Shown: piece by piece, positions 15,570 to 26,699 of the stretch | Position numbering within the stretch: the first letter of the stretch is position 1 | Layout of the letters: each line of letters begins with the position of its first letter | Assembly (NCBI GenBank): GCA_016758965.1 | Contig: JAEPRB010000020.1 | Span: 1-64,000, forward strand | Direction of reading: 5' to 3' | Source: Circinella minor | Taxonomy: Eukaryota; Mucoromycota; Mucoromycetes; Mucorales; Lichtheimiaceae | Length of the DNA: 64,000 bases | Notes under the pieces: generated by a model | Told to the model about the DNA's origin: nothing | Databases searched by the model: none | The model's input: only the letters and a program-made list of their open reading frames with translations | Made by a program: the position numbers and the translations under genes

Positions 15570-16273
15570 ATGAGACGCTCAACATTACTATTTATTTTGA
15601 TATCTCTTATTACTTTGCCTTGTTATGTCTATTCTTATTGTGTTTACAACAAGATGGAAGATGGCTCCGGATTATATGTACATCAAGACTCTGGTCAAGC
15701 AAAATTTGCTAGAAATAAGTAAGTTACTGTCGTTACTTTTATTTAAAGAAAAAACCAGTAATCCATAATAGCGTTGATTTATTACTTATATTATAACCAA
15801 TTTATTTTTTAAATACAATAGACGTCGTTTCCAACACAGTCATATACCAACAAATGGAAAAGAATGCTGTCCTTATACTGATCGCCAGTGCAGTGAAAAA
15901 GCAGATAAAAATAATACTTGTTCGTTTACTGTAAGTAGAATAAAAAGTTGTGTTCAATAATTATTTGATTGCAGTAGTAGTGCTATAAACATGTCTTTCT
16001 TTTGTTTTGTTTTTTTTACAAAATCTTGATTTTTTATTCTTATTTACAAAGAGTATAATATACAAAATTTTGACTTTTTTTTCAATGCACTATTTAAATT
16101 TATAGTTGGCTTCATCAAGATCAACGTATGCAGGAACCGAACGCGGGCTGGTTTATTCAACTGCATGCCCTTGTGGTGGATATATTGTTGTTACTGGGAC
16201 TCCAGATAAATTTGCATATACAGTATATGATGCTGATCATAATTTTGTCGGTGAACACAAGCCTCGTCAATGA
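15570..16273 (+). CDS. Small cysteine-rich secreted protein, tandem paralogue 1
   Basis: Predicted secreted protein of 141 aa. Exons 15570-15718, 15822-15930 and 16106-16273. A clear signal peptide (residues 1-22, hydrophobic core LLFILISLITL) ends at YVYS|YCVYN. The mature chain of about 119 aa has seven cysteines: YC, the doublet KECCPY, QCS, TCS, then CPC in CPCGGYIVVTGTPDKF. Alternating hydrophobic segments after the last cysteines suggest a compact beta-rich, disulphide-bonded fold. The neighbour at 17606-18263 is a clear paralogue with introns at identical positions and phases (phase 2 and phase 0). No enzyme motif is visible. I recall similar ECCPY/CPAGG-type small secreted proteins from other Mucoromycota, but cannot confirm that here. 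Function unknown; cell-surface, antagonistic or effector-like roles are only guesses. Confidence 0.85.
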
Positions 16274-17605
16274 TCAATCAAAACTAAACACTTTTTTATT
16301 TATTTAGTTCAACAATCTATATTACGTATTATATTCAAATTATTAAAATGTTTCATTTTACAAATAATTATAATTATGTAGCAAATGATGCTAATAGAAT
16401 AAAATACTGCTATAAATTAATTAGGCAGGAGATTATATGGTATAACTATAAAACTAAAACATATAAACTATTTATAGTTATTGCCTTGATAAACAGATTC
16501 GTGTTAAGTAGAAAATAGTTTAGACAATTTGCTCTAAATTTCCATGATAACAAACAATGATTTGCGTAGTTACAGTAGTGAATACGTAGAATAATAAATA
16601 TCTATCACTATTTTTTTTGAAGCTAATATTTCTTTGATGTACTTTATAAAATATCTGTAATTTAAATTATTGGTTTACTTCTATATAGCAGTGGCAATAG
16701 CACTGTAGAGTGATATAGCCGTCATTAATTGGACAGATGAACTATTAGCTGTAAGGATAAAGCTACAGGGGTAGATAAAACATTAAACCTCAAGAGAAAC
16801 TTATTATTTTATTGTTATATAAACACTTTTTACAAGTTTATAATTTTTTTAAAAAAACCCTGCTTCATTTATATTTAGGTTTTTTTTTCGTACGCAAGAA
16901 GAAATATTCTATGTTGTATATCACGTAGTTTGTTAAATTATTAACTACTTGTTTTCCAAACGTTTATAACTAAATGGATGACCATATTCACTCCTATTAC
17001 CATATATAGTTGTTGATTCATGTATGGTTGTCACAACAAAGAAATTGAAGACTCACTGATTTTTTATCGAATTTTTGCTTTTCCAAGTAGTGAAAAGAAA
17101 ATCGAGTTCAGCAACTAAACTGTAACAACGTTTATTAACATTTATTATATGCCTAATTTGATAGTTGAAAAAAGGTAGTAAAAAGAACAGTTTTACACAA
17201 TCAATAATGTCAAACACGTTGTTTTTTCAAAACTGACGCATGTCAGTCTAATTTCTTTGTTATTTAATTTTTATTTCCTCAGCACTAGCATATTAAAATC
17301 ATTAACTTTATTACTGGTGATAAATGATTTTACCCAGAATTAAGCTTCTACTAAACTAAGAACTGTTTTCACGCTTAATTTGGGTTTCTTTCATTCAAAT
17401 ACATACATTATTTTTTGAAAACAAGGAAATTGTGAAGCGCCAGCATGGAATTGTTAATAAGGGAATTTATAGGAAATTTTTCAAGATATATAAAGGCTGG
17501 AAGTAAACTCTACTACGTATACGTAAACAGATAAAAACAATTATAGCGCTTTTATACTTTTATTACCACATATTTAACATCGTCATCCCGTACACACCAT
17601 TTAGC
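16274..17605. other. Spacer between the tandem secreted-protein genes
   Basis: AT-rich, no gene recognised. It probably contains the 3' UTR of copy 1, and the core promoter of copy 2 near 17476-17497. Confidence 0.5.
17476..17497 (+). promoter_or_regulatory. TATA-type core promoter element of secreted-protein gene 2
   Basis: The block TTTTTCAAGATATATAAAGG lies about 110-130 bp upstream of the ATG at 17606, matching the element before paralogue 1 in sequence and distance. Confidence 0.6.
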
Positions 17606-18263
17606 ATGACTCGTACATTGTTATTTCTAATTGTGACTCTTCTTGTTATTTTGTCTCATCACTATGCCCATTCTTACTGCATTTACAACCATATGAGTGA
17701 TAACACGGAGCTTTATATACATCAAGATTCAGGGCAAGGATATTGGGCCAAAACGGGGTAAGTTGCTATTATTATGATTAATTAAATGCATGATATTGTA
17801 ATTTGGCACTAACAATCATTTTTTATTAACTAAATATATATAGTCGTCGTTTTCAACATAGTAATATGGGTACTGGCCAGAAAGAATGCTGTCCTTACAC
17901 TAGTCGTCAATGCAGTGCGAAACCGGATAAAAGCAATACTTGCTCATTTTCTGTAAGTATTGACTTCGAACTATTATATTAATACTACTGCTGTTTTTCA
18001 ATACAATTCTACTATATCGATATTGAAATTATATATGTTTATTATATTCATTCTAATTTAATCTCGATACTAATTTGCCCTCTTTTCCATATGAATTATA
18101 GTTCACCTACTCAAGAAATGGAGGACAAGACCGTGGTCCTGGATTTACAACAACGTGCCCGGCTGGTGGATACATTGTGGCTACGGGAACATTCGATCAC
18201 TTTTCATATTCTGTTTTTGATGCCGACCATAACCGTTTAGGTGGACATGAAGCTCGTCCATAA
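17606..18263 (+). CDS. Small cysteine-rich secreted protein, tandem paralogue 2
   Basis: Predicted secreted protein of 140 aa, paralogue of the gene 1.3 kb upstream. Exons 17606-17757, 17844-17952 and 18102-18263. Signal peptide about 1-23 (LLFLIVTLLVIL core, ending AHS|YCIYN). Shared blocks with copy 1 are YC.YN, L(Y).HQDSGQ, RRFQHS, KECCPYT.RQCS, NTCSF, GGYIV.TGT, F.Y.V.DADHN. It has six mature cysteines: the CPCGG of copy 1 is CPAGG here, so copy 1 carries one extra, possibly unpaired, cysteine. The C-termini end in a short basic or polar tail (EARP versus KPRQ). Intron positions are conserved while intron sequences are not, so this is an old tandem duplication with both copies intact. Molecular function is unknown. 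Confidence 0.85.
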
Positions 18264-20114
18264 TAATTTCTAATAAGTTAAAATAATAATAATATTTTTG
18301 TTAGCGAGTTACTCTATATGCCACGATTATTAGTTAATAATACAACAAAACAAGAACATGTACAAAAAATAACACATAGATGAAAATATTATACAAAAGA
18401 TATGCTGTATGTAACTAGAAGTTTTTTTTATTAAAAAACGACAAAATGATATATATATATATATATATATATATATGCTCTTCATATAAAATAATATTTA
18501 TTTACACTATAAAGTATTGTACGTATGGTAAAGTTGAGGTAAAGAAAAGAAATTAATGTAGATTTACATACGCTCCAACATTAAATGTTAATACAAGGTT
18601 ATTATCTGATGGCATAATAACTCAGTCTTCTCCTTTCCTCACTAGTATCATGAGTACATCTAGTGTATGGATACTAATGAAATACGTACGCATAAAAGAA
18701 AATTATATAATAATAATAGTGAATTAAATTTTGTTACATATATACACTTTTGTTAGCTCAAAATTATCTTTAAATATATATAACTATTATGTTTTGTGTA
18801 AGCAGTCGCCACACATAAGTTTTCGCTATTTAGCAAAATATGGCACTTAGAGTATTAATACGTAATTAATTTGAATCTACTGATACGTAAAAAATATCAA
18901 ATAAGTTTTTTTCTGACCACAATGGCATAGTAGCGTTAAAAATACTTTTATTACTTTTTAGTACCCGTGATTTGATATAACACAATTATGCAAGCATTGC
19001 TAGCGTCTAAGAGTTTTGACGATGTCCACAAAGGAGAGTGTTAGATTTTTGCGTGAACCTTCTTTTTTTTTTTGTAGGGGCGGGGATGATGGTGTTTTCA
19101 GTATATAGGAAACTAAGGCTGATATTATAATAGCTCATCCGACTGATCAATTGTCTCATCTGTAAACTAATACCAATAATTTATAGTGTAATAAATTAGT
19201 AAAAAGCGAGATGGCTATTTTGTTGCTATAGCCCGGTAAGATGGGCTATTAGAGCTACTAGTTTTTTTTTTATAATAAGACTAAATGTGTCAACCAAAAT
19301 AATTATTTATATATATTTGAAGTTGGTTTAGTTATTGTAGCTGATATAGATATTTTTGTAAGTGGATGCTAAGTTGCATTATGTATTCGCTATTGACTAT
19401 AAGATTCAAAACTACAACAATCAGAATCACTGTTCTAGCAAGATAATATTATCGATAACGATATCACTCCGTACTATTTCTACTCACAACATCCTTTTCA
19501 TCACGCCTATTACTAGACAGTGGTTATTTACATCATCTAATTAACAATTCAGGTACTGGTACTAATGCCACTGTTGTCAATGTTATTAGAAATTTCAATA
19601 TCAAAAAACAGTCTATGATAAGGATCAGAAAACTTTCTAGAAAACAAATGTAACGCACGTTATTACTAAATTTATCTTAAAGTGACAGGATCAACCTTAT
19701 AGATATTGTGCCTGAAAAGTAAATAAATAAAGCAAATTCTAATGTCTTATAAGATCAAAGGGCCAAAACCGTGCTTGGATTTTCTTTTATTCTGGACTGC
19801 TATTTAGCAAATCTGCACATTTTATATAGATCAACTAAAAAAGAAGAGGTTACCATTAATAAAGACTTAAAAGTAATCTACCATTGTATTCTCAGCTTGG
19901 AAATTACTGCAAAAGAAAAGAAAACCAATAAGCGATATTAACATTATCTGCGCTTATAGAACTTTTCTTATGTGTTAATATTTTTTTTTCGTTTGCAAGT
20001 ACGCCACAATTTTAATTGGTTAGCGGAGCTTTGCAATTGTCATTTTGCAAGATTTTTTTTCCAGTTGCTTATTTTGATTGTTTTCTTCAACAAACCGTTC
20101 AAAAATATAACCCT
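18264..20114. other. Intergenic spacer
   Basis: AT-rich spacer with a TA microsatellite at 18450-18476. No further copy of the secreted-protein family was found. The frame 19362-19544 has no coding character. The last 150 bp should hold the RLP24 promoter/5' UTR. Confidence 0.5.
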
Positions 20115-20803
20115 ATGCATATCGATCGTTGCTACTTTTGCTCGGGCCCTTGCTACCCGGGTCATGGCACGATGTTTGTGCGTAATGACAGCAAGGTATA
20201 TAGTTTGATATGATAATATGTATATAAATCGATCAATAGACAGTATTTAGTTTTAATGCTTTTTTGTTTTCTTTTTCTTCGATCTGTTATTTTAATTTTT
20301 AGACATTCCGTTTCTGTCGATCTAAATGCCACAAGAACTTTAAAATGAAGCGTAATCCCCGTAAGGTTCGCTGGACCAAGGCTTTCCGTAAGGCTAGTGG
20401 AAAGGAAATGGTTATCGTGAGTATTCATAGCTTTTGATTCATAAGTAATTTTGAGATGTTTGCATTTACAGTTTATTAATCAATACACTATTACCTTTAA
20501 AAAAACTTTCTTTTTTAGGATTCTACCTTTGAATTCGAGAAACGACGCAATGTTCCTGTTCGCTACGATCGTAATCTCATGGCTACTACGGTTAAGGCCA
20601 TGAAGCGTGTCCGAGAAATCAGAGCTAAGCGTGAACGTGTATTCTACAAGAACCGTATGTCTGGTAACTATGAAAAGGAGAAAGCCGACGATATCAGAGT
20701 GGTCAACCAAAACATCGAGCTTGCTCCTTTGGAAGCCAAGAAACGTTTCCAAGCTGCCAAGGTCGAGGAAGAAAAGGTCGAAACCATGGAAATGGACGAG
20801 TAA
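20115..20803 (+). CDS. RLP24: Ribosome biogenesis protein RLP24 (60S assembly factor)
   Basis: Nucleolar/shuttling 60S pre-ribosome factor (human RSL24D1), which occupies the eL24 site until exchanged in the cytoplasm with the help of the AAA-ATPase Drg1. Exons 20115-20195, 20303-20416 and 20519-20803 give 159 aa. The N-terminal eL24-type zinc ribbon has [13 protein letters not shown] and [12 protein letters not shown], followed by [20 protein letters not shown]. The start MHIDRCYFC fits the family's MRIxxCYFC. The helical, charged C-terminal extension ([20 protein letters not shown]... to [13 protein letters not shown]), with its acidic end, is that of RLP24 and not of ribosomal protein L24, which is shorter and basic after the domain. 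Exon 3 is noticeably less AT-rich than its surroundings, as expected for a highly expressed gene. Confidence 0.93.
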
Positions 20804-21355
20804 AAAAATCTTGCATATACGATTTCCTTCAAACACAACATTACAAGAAAGCCATTTGTTCTTTACCAATTACATCCAGCCATATTTTTTTCTTACTACT
20901 ATACACTTACAATCACTTCAAAAATTTTTTACACATTTTTTAGCATGTCATTTTCCGTTATTTCTTTTCCATTTTTATTTTTTTTTGTTACGAGAATTTT
21001 ATTTTGTATATAATAAAACATTGTGTATTATCACAACTAGAAATTATACTGGGTTTTGGATGTTATGGATGTAGTGAAAAAGGAGCCAGGGAGAGTGGAT
21101 TGATTTCACCATAACGATAATATATGAATATGAACATATATTACATATTGTATTTTTTAATCAGAGCAATTGTCGCATGTAGCGTAATATTGAACAAAAA
21201 AGCAAAAGGAAGAGGATGTATTTTGTAACTAGGCAACTACTTATGTAGCAACCATTGGCTGTGTATTGGAATTTTTTCATAAACGCGTTCCCCGCGTGGT
21301 GAAAAAAGGGAAACTTTTTATTTTTTCCCTTTCTTGATCGCGTTTCTTCAAACTT
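20804..21355. other. Spacer between RLP24 and Cdc24
   Basis: Holds the RLP24 3' UTR and the Cdc24 promoter. Minus-strand frames here (20480-20869, 21161-21388) overlap real plus-strand exons or AT-rich spacer and are shadows. No other feature seen. Confidence 0.5.
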
Positions 21356-24300
21356 ATGGAATTTGGCAACGCGGTCGATCGACTGCACATTGCTCTACAA
21401 GAAGTTTTTAGTAAAAAAGCAAAGGCGATCCCACAGAAGAGTGCTTGGGCATCGTCAGCTACGATTCCTTGGTAACGCACTATATACCTTGTCTTTCTTT
21501 TCTCAATTTAGAATAAAATGAGGATAAATAATTCATTCTGGGTGAATCCCCCTTTTATTGTTGTAAAAATGATCATAGGTCATGGGTTGCTGCAGCCTTA
21601 GCCCGGCTACTTTCTGAATATTCTACAGGCCTTACTATTGCAATCGCTTTGGGTGAACTTGAATTACAGGTACACATAAAGAAAGGTTGTTAGGGGAGAT
21701 ATCATAGAGTAAAAACACTAATATCAATATATCAGTGGGAACGACGATATTTTAAACAAAATAAAGGTTTTAGTGCTGGTAAGTATACTTTTGTGACCAT
21801 TAAATATCTTTGTTTTACTTTATCCTTATATATATTTGTCTACATCTAGCATATGGCACTGTCCAATCCATGTATGATTATCAACGCACGGCAGCTTTGG
21901 AAGTAGTTGTAAAAGAATGGCAATTAATACCTCAAGCCGATACCTATATCCTTTTTATATATCATATAAGTTTTATAAGAGTTCTATGTTATTAATATGT
22001 TGTATAATCTAAAAATCCTTAACTTAATAATGAACAATACGGCTTGTTACAGTATCGGATGATGTTTCGTACAAATGGATGGATATGTATATGCATCCGA
22101 AATTTAATCAATGGATATCATCCTCACGACCTGCACTTAGATCTAGCAAACCATTCCTAAAAGTAGCGTCTAATGATAACAAATGATTCATAATATATGA
22201 GAGAGAACTAATATGTTGATTCAATTTTTGTTTGGATAGGATCGTACTATACGAGTGTTTTGTGGAGCTAAAATCAATTCACCTATTTCATCTCAATATG
22301 ACGATAAAAAACTTGACCGTATTATGCGTATTGCTCGAGTTCCGCCAACACAACTTTTGATGTTTATTCTTACAGCAAAAGATACTAACTTTATTCGTGG
22401 GGAATTTACAGATTCATTACATAACGTTGTTCAACCTAAAATGTTTATGAATAGAAAAAATCGAAAATTGCATAAATTGTGGCTCAAGGTTATTACTATA
22501 TATCAAAAATAAAATCTATGGAGATAAATATAAAGGAAAAGACTCATGTAATTTCTTTTATGAATATATCATAAACAATAATAGATCATTCACGTGGAAC
22601 AAACAGAACACATCTCTGGTAATCAAAATGTCAATCAAGATCTTATCACTGAGGACGACGGAGAGAATACCAAACTTCGACGAACAGATATCTTTGTAGT
22701 GGATAAGACGTGTGATAATGACCCTGCTGTTCTATCACTTTATGACCAACAAACACAACTTGCCTCAATGTTGACTAGGGTAAGTTTTATATTTCACTTT
22801 CAATAATATAATATAATATAATAGAACTGTGTTTACTACTCAAAAAATGTATGTTTACTCAAAAATAACTCTTTTGTTTCATTTTAAATCACTTATGGCA
22901 CAGGGTGATTATATTGGATTATTTAATCCAGGATTTCCGTCTGCACGAACAGAAAGTCAAATGTCACATTCTGATACGGTATTTGAGTATGATGATGATA
23001 CTGTATTATTTCATATGTCAGAAAAAGATGCGCGACAAGCAGGTGTAAATAAAGTAGAGGTGGATATGAGCGATGACGATGATCTTGAAGATTTGTCAAA
23101 TGTTCTTTCTTCGCGACAACAAAAGAATGGGATCATGGAGCGTGATGAAGAAGTAATATTCCTTTTCTCTATTTTTTTTTTTGTAAAAGAAGAGTCTTTA
23201 GAAAAAAAATTAACATTCCTTTGGGGGGGGAAATGATTATAGGGATTTATGGACTGTTTGACTTATCAAAATCGAATACATATCAAAGATTTGGAGCCAT
23301 CTATGTTGAATATTACTCTTCTATGTCGAGTTGTTGCAATTGCAAGCAATGTAAAGATAAAAAATATACTTTTATTTCAAATTCAATCTCGCTTTGGGAT
23401 TTTCGTTAAAAAACTGATTTATCTAATATTATTGTATAGAATCCTTTCACTAAACAAGGAAGTGGTGCAAAAATGGATAGATACGCAATGCGAATAGTAG
23501 ATTCCACAGGTAATTATTTAATTAGACTCTAAAATGATAATCTGAAGGATGGATTACGTGGATTTACCATTGGATAAATTAGGCAAAATTGATGTTACAC
23601 TATGGGAGCAAGCTGGTCGCAAAGCAAGAAAACTGCAACCAGGCCAGTATGTTCTCATGACAGGATTAACTACTTCTTCAGCCCATACAACGAATAAGGG
23701 TACTGTTTGGTTTGTTAATGGAAGCGCTGTTTGTGGTACCGAGATTTATAACAGTTAGTATAAAAGTAAAAAAAAAGGAAAAAAAAATTAAAAGAATGGT
23801 GATTTCTTTATTCATAATTCTGATTTACATCATTTTTTATAGTTTCCACCATGAAAGCATTATTGACAAGTACTTGTTTACGTCGAATTTTATCCATTGA
23901 AGATTCCGATAACCAAGGATCATGGCAAAACAATGTCACTGTGGTGGGTTGGCGGTTAAATACAAATGATACACCATCATTAATGGGTGACTGCTATGAA
24001 CAAGAAGATAATGAACATGCGAAATCTCCAGCAGATATCATCATAACATATACGCGTATGTAGTAATAAAGAGAGGGGGGGGGAATCTAATTGCTTAGCA
24101 GCAGCAAAGATTACAACAGTACAAATAGACTAAATTTGGAACATTCTCCTGTATAGACACTGCTTGTTTTCGACCTGTTCAGTACAATCACCATATAAAT
24201 GATGGTGGTACTAAGAGACGATTATGTGAATTCTGCAAATGCTCAGTGCCAGATGAACACATAGTTGAATCGTTTGGAAGCAGGTTTTCAGCAACAATAA

Positions 24301-24740
24301 CAAACTTAGGATGGATAGAATGGCGGTTAGATGATGGGAATGGACGAATATATACAGCATTTGGATGTGAAGAAGTAAGTTGGATATGTAAAATATGCGA
24401 AAAAAAAATCAGTAATTCGAAATGAAGCGAAACTGAACAAAAATGTACTTGGAACAGACTTTATTAGGTGTATCTGCTCAGCAGTTTAAACTCATGTCTT
24501 ACCAAAAACAAATTGGACTCCTGGATAATGTATTGGGTAAACCATTCATTTGTTCCATATCTACTACGGTAATATTGATATTGTTATTCATCTTTTTTTG
24601 GATTGTGCTGTTGTAATTAATAGAACATATGTACATTTATATGATCTGTATAGAGTCAGGATATATATCGCATTGACCAAGTCATAGCAAGTCAGTCGAT
24701 ATATAATGAATGTGTTGAAATTTTACGCGACTGGTCATAA
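21356..24740 (+). CDS. cdc24: Cdc24-type OB-fold DNA replication protein
   Basis: Homologue of the fission-yeast replication protein Cdc24, which has three OB folds and works with PCNA/Dna2 in lagging-strand synthesis. It is not the budding-yeast Cdc42 exchange factor of the same name. The model has 15 exons and 712 aa: 21356-21471, 21579-21669, 21736-21778, 21850-21945, 22041-22162, 22240-22488, 22585-22779, 22904-23152, 23243-23350, 23440-23509, 23583-23753, 23843-24055, 24157-24374, 24458-24568 and 24654-24740. Diagnostic blocks are YDYQRTAALEVVVKEWQLIP, SDDVSYKWMDMYM, RTIRVFCGAKINSPIS, RVPPTQLLMFIL, PKMFMNRKNRKLHKLWLKII, RGDYIGLFNPG, NITLLCRVVAIASN and YAMRIVDSTGKIDVTLWEQA. An acidic stretch lies near residue 365 and a Cys cluster (CEFCKC) near 600. 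Intron 4 looks like an AT-AC U12-type intron. For intron 10 the acceptor at 23582 was chosen because the obvious frame at 23549 would break the protein. Confidence 0.88.
21946..22040 (+). other. Candidate AT-AC (U12-type) spliceosomal intron in cdc24
   Basis: A 95-nt intron. The 5' end ATATCCTTTTT matches the U12 donor consensus. TCCTTAAC at 22016-22023 matches the U12 branch-site consensus. The 3' end is AC at 22039-22040, about 18 nt after the branch adenosine. Removing it joins ACC T to GG CTT in frame (DTW LVTVSDDVS). No normal GT-AG pair gives as natural a junction; the nearest alternative uses a weak donor (GTTTTA, 21970) and the AG at 22052. Confidence 0.75.
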
Positions 24741-26699
24741 ACCTTTCATAATTCATCTTATACTTTCTGCATCTACTACATTTATTTATATATAAATAAA
24801 TAATAACCACTATCATGGTTTATACGTTACGACATATATTCCAGGAATCCTGCATCATCTTCAACAAACATTATGTAACAATTAAAGAATCTTTTTTTAA
24901 TTGAATCGATTCCCTGCCCTTTCTGCATTCGACATACTTTTCACTACCTTTTATAAAACCATACTTTCTTTTATAATCTGTTTTTTCTTTTTCGAAAAAT
25001 AATAAATTAATAATTTAAAATTTATATTTTTTCAAAGTGGAATGTGAGATGACCAGCACCTATGGTTGATAAATCAATATCATGATTAAGTATATTGTTT
25101 TCTTTTATGTCAGTTAAATTTGTCACAGCTATTTAACTGGTAAAGCATATGTAAGTTAACGAGTTATACGTAACAATATCAAAGTATTGATTGGAAAAAA
25201 GGAACTAAATGATGTTGGAACCTGTTTCCTAACCTACCAATCTGTGTTTGTTTTTAGTAAAAAAAAAAATCAGGACAATCAGAGTACAGGATCTAATCAT
25301 AACTGTTTTTATATAAGCTATTGTGTTATTCACAGTCTTTATTGTTATTTTTTTTTTTTTTTTCGAAATCACAATACAAAAATATTATATGTAGAGTCTA
25401 TTTAAAGTAATATGCTTGAATTAGTATTAGTATGGTGTTCCATAAACTTGTATGTATCTTCACAGTGTGATTAGTTTTCATTTTTATACATAGTCTAACC
25501 TGTCAAGAATACCATCTCTTCCTTATAAACTACTCGATCAGTAAGCAAGTATATATTTTATGTACAGCTTGAGTTTTTTCGAATTAATTTGATAATTAGG
25601 CAGACTGTTTACAAACACACATGTATCCATCTTCACCAATCATTCGATTCGAGAAAATAATATCTAAGTTAAGATTCTTAGCTAGCGTATTTAGTAAAGT
25701 GGAAGTCTATATTGGACGTGAAGCCTATAAAAAATATGCGTTCTCTTTCCTTGTGGCAGATTGTAGAAAATTTGCATACGTACAAAAAATAAAGAAAGAA
25801 ATATATTGATAGAACAGCCTCGTAATGCAGTTAGAAACAAATAAGCATGAAAGTACTCATCGTTCTCTAAGAATTCTAAACATCTAGATTCTCTAGGTGT
25901 TTAGTTCAATCCAATATAAATATTCAAATGTTCAAGGCTTTTCGAAGATACCAATGTTATCATAACTTTTTTAGAAACCTAGAGAGCTTTGGAACGGAAA
26001 TATCGTTATAAAAGACGGAGAAGCAATAAGACGCAAAAGAATGCCAACAAGTGATGATCTTTTTATTTACTCTTTTGAGTGACAATAACGCAAAATGTAT
26101 CACTAAATTCATTATTATAATGGTTTTTTGGTATTATACTATAACAGCTATTTCTCTACTAATGATAATTATTATTCACACTTTCCAAACCGTCGTTCGT
26201 AATAATAGAGTAGCTGCCTCTAGGAGTGTTCGAGATTTTTTGTAATAGTCATAGATATATCTCTGCAGTTATAAAACTATTTAGAAGTTTGTAGTACGTA
26301 CAAATAAAAATCTACATATATAAATATATAAAACATATTCATATACTAGAAAATGTGTATGATACACATGGCCTTATCAATATAGGTCAATATAATAAAA
26401 ACATATGCGTTTTATGAATAAAATAACGCCATTATCAGTTGACTCAGCAATATATGTTCTTATCAACACAAATTACAAAGAACAATAGTTTCCCTTGAAC
26501 CAATGAAATTTCAGTGTTTCTCTGTCCGTAATTTTTTTTTCAATGCATGACTAGAAATTTTGAGTTACCGGCCTAAGCTTCTCTCGTTTTTTTTTGTTCG
26601 TTGTTATTACCAAAAGAGTTGAATGCTTTCCATTCCATCTTTTTTAATAGAATAAAAATAAGCGGAAGAAAAAACGATTTTGAACATTGTAGTAAAATT
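24741..26699. other. Intergenic spacer
   Basis: AT-rich. Holds the cdc24 3' end and the FYVE-RING gene's upstream region. Frames at 25187, 25621 and 26051 are short and without recognisable features. The frame of the next gene is open upstream of its ATG (26601-26699) without an earlier ATG. Confidence 0.5.

Noticed and set aside
20115..20803. Assignment as ribosomal protein L24 (eL24)
   Set aside because: The long charged C-terminal extension ending in acidic residues is that of the assembly factor RLP24.
20480..20869. Minus-strand frame of 129 codons over RLP24 exon 3
   Set aside because: Antisense shadow of a conserved coding exon.
23549..23582. Coding start at MDYVDLPLDKLG within cdc24
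   Set aside because: It cannot be joined in frame to the preceding exon; using the acceptor at 23582 gives the conserved STGKIDVTLW.
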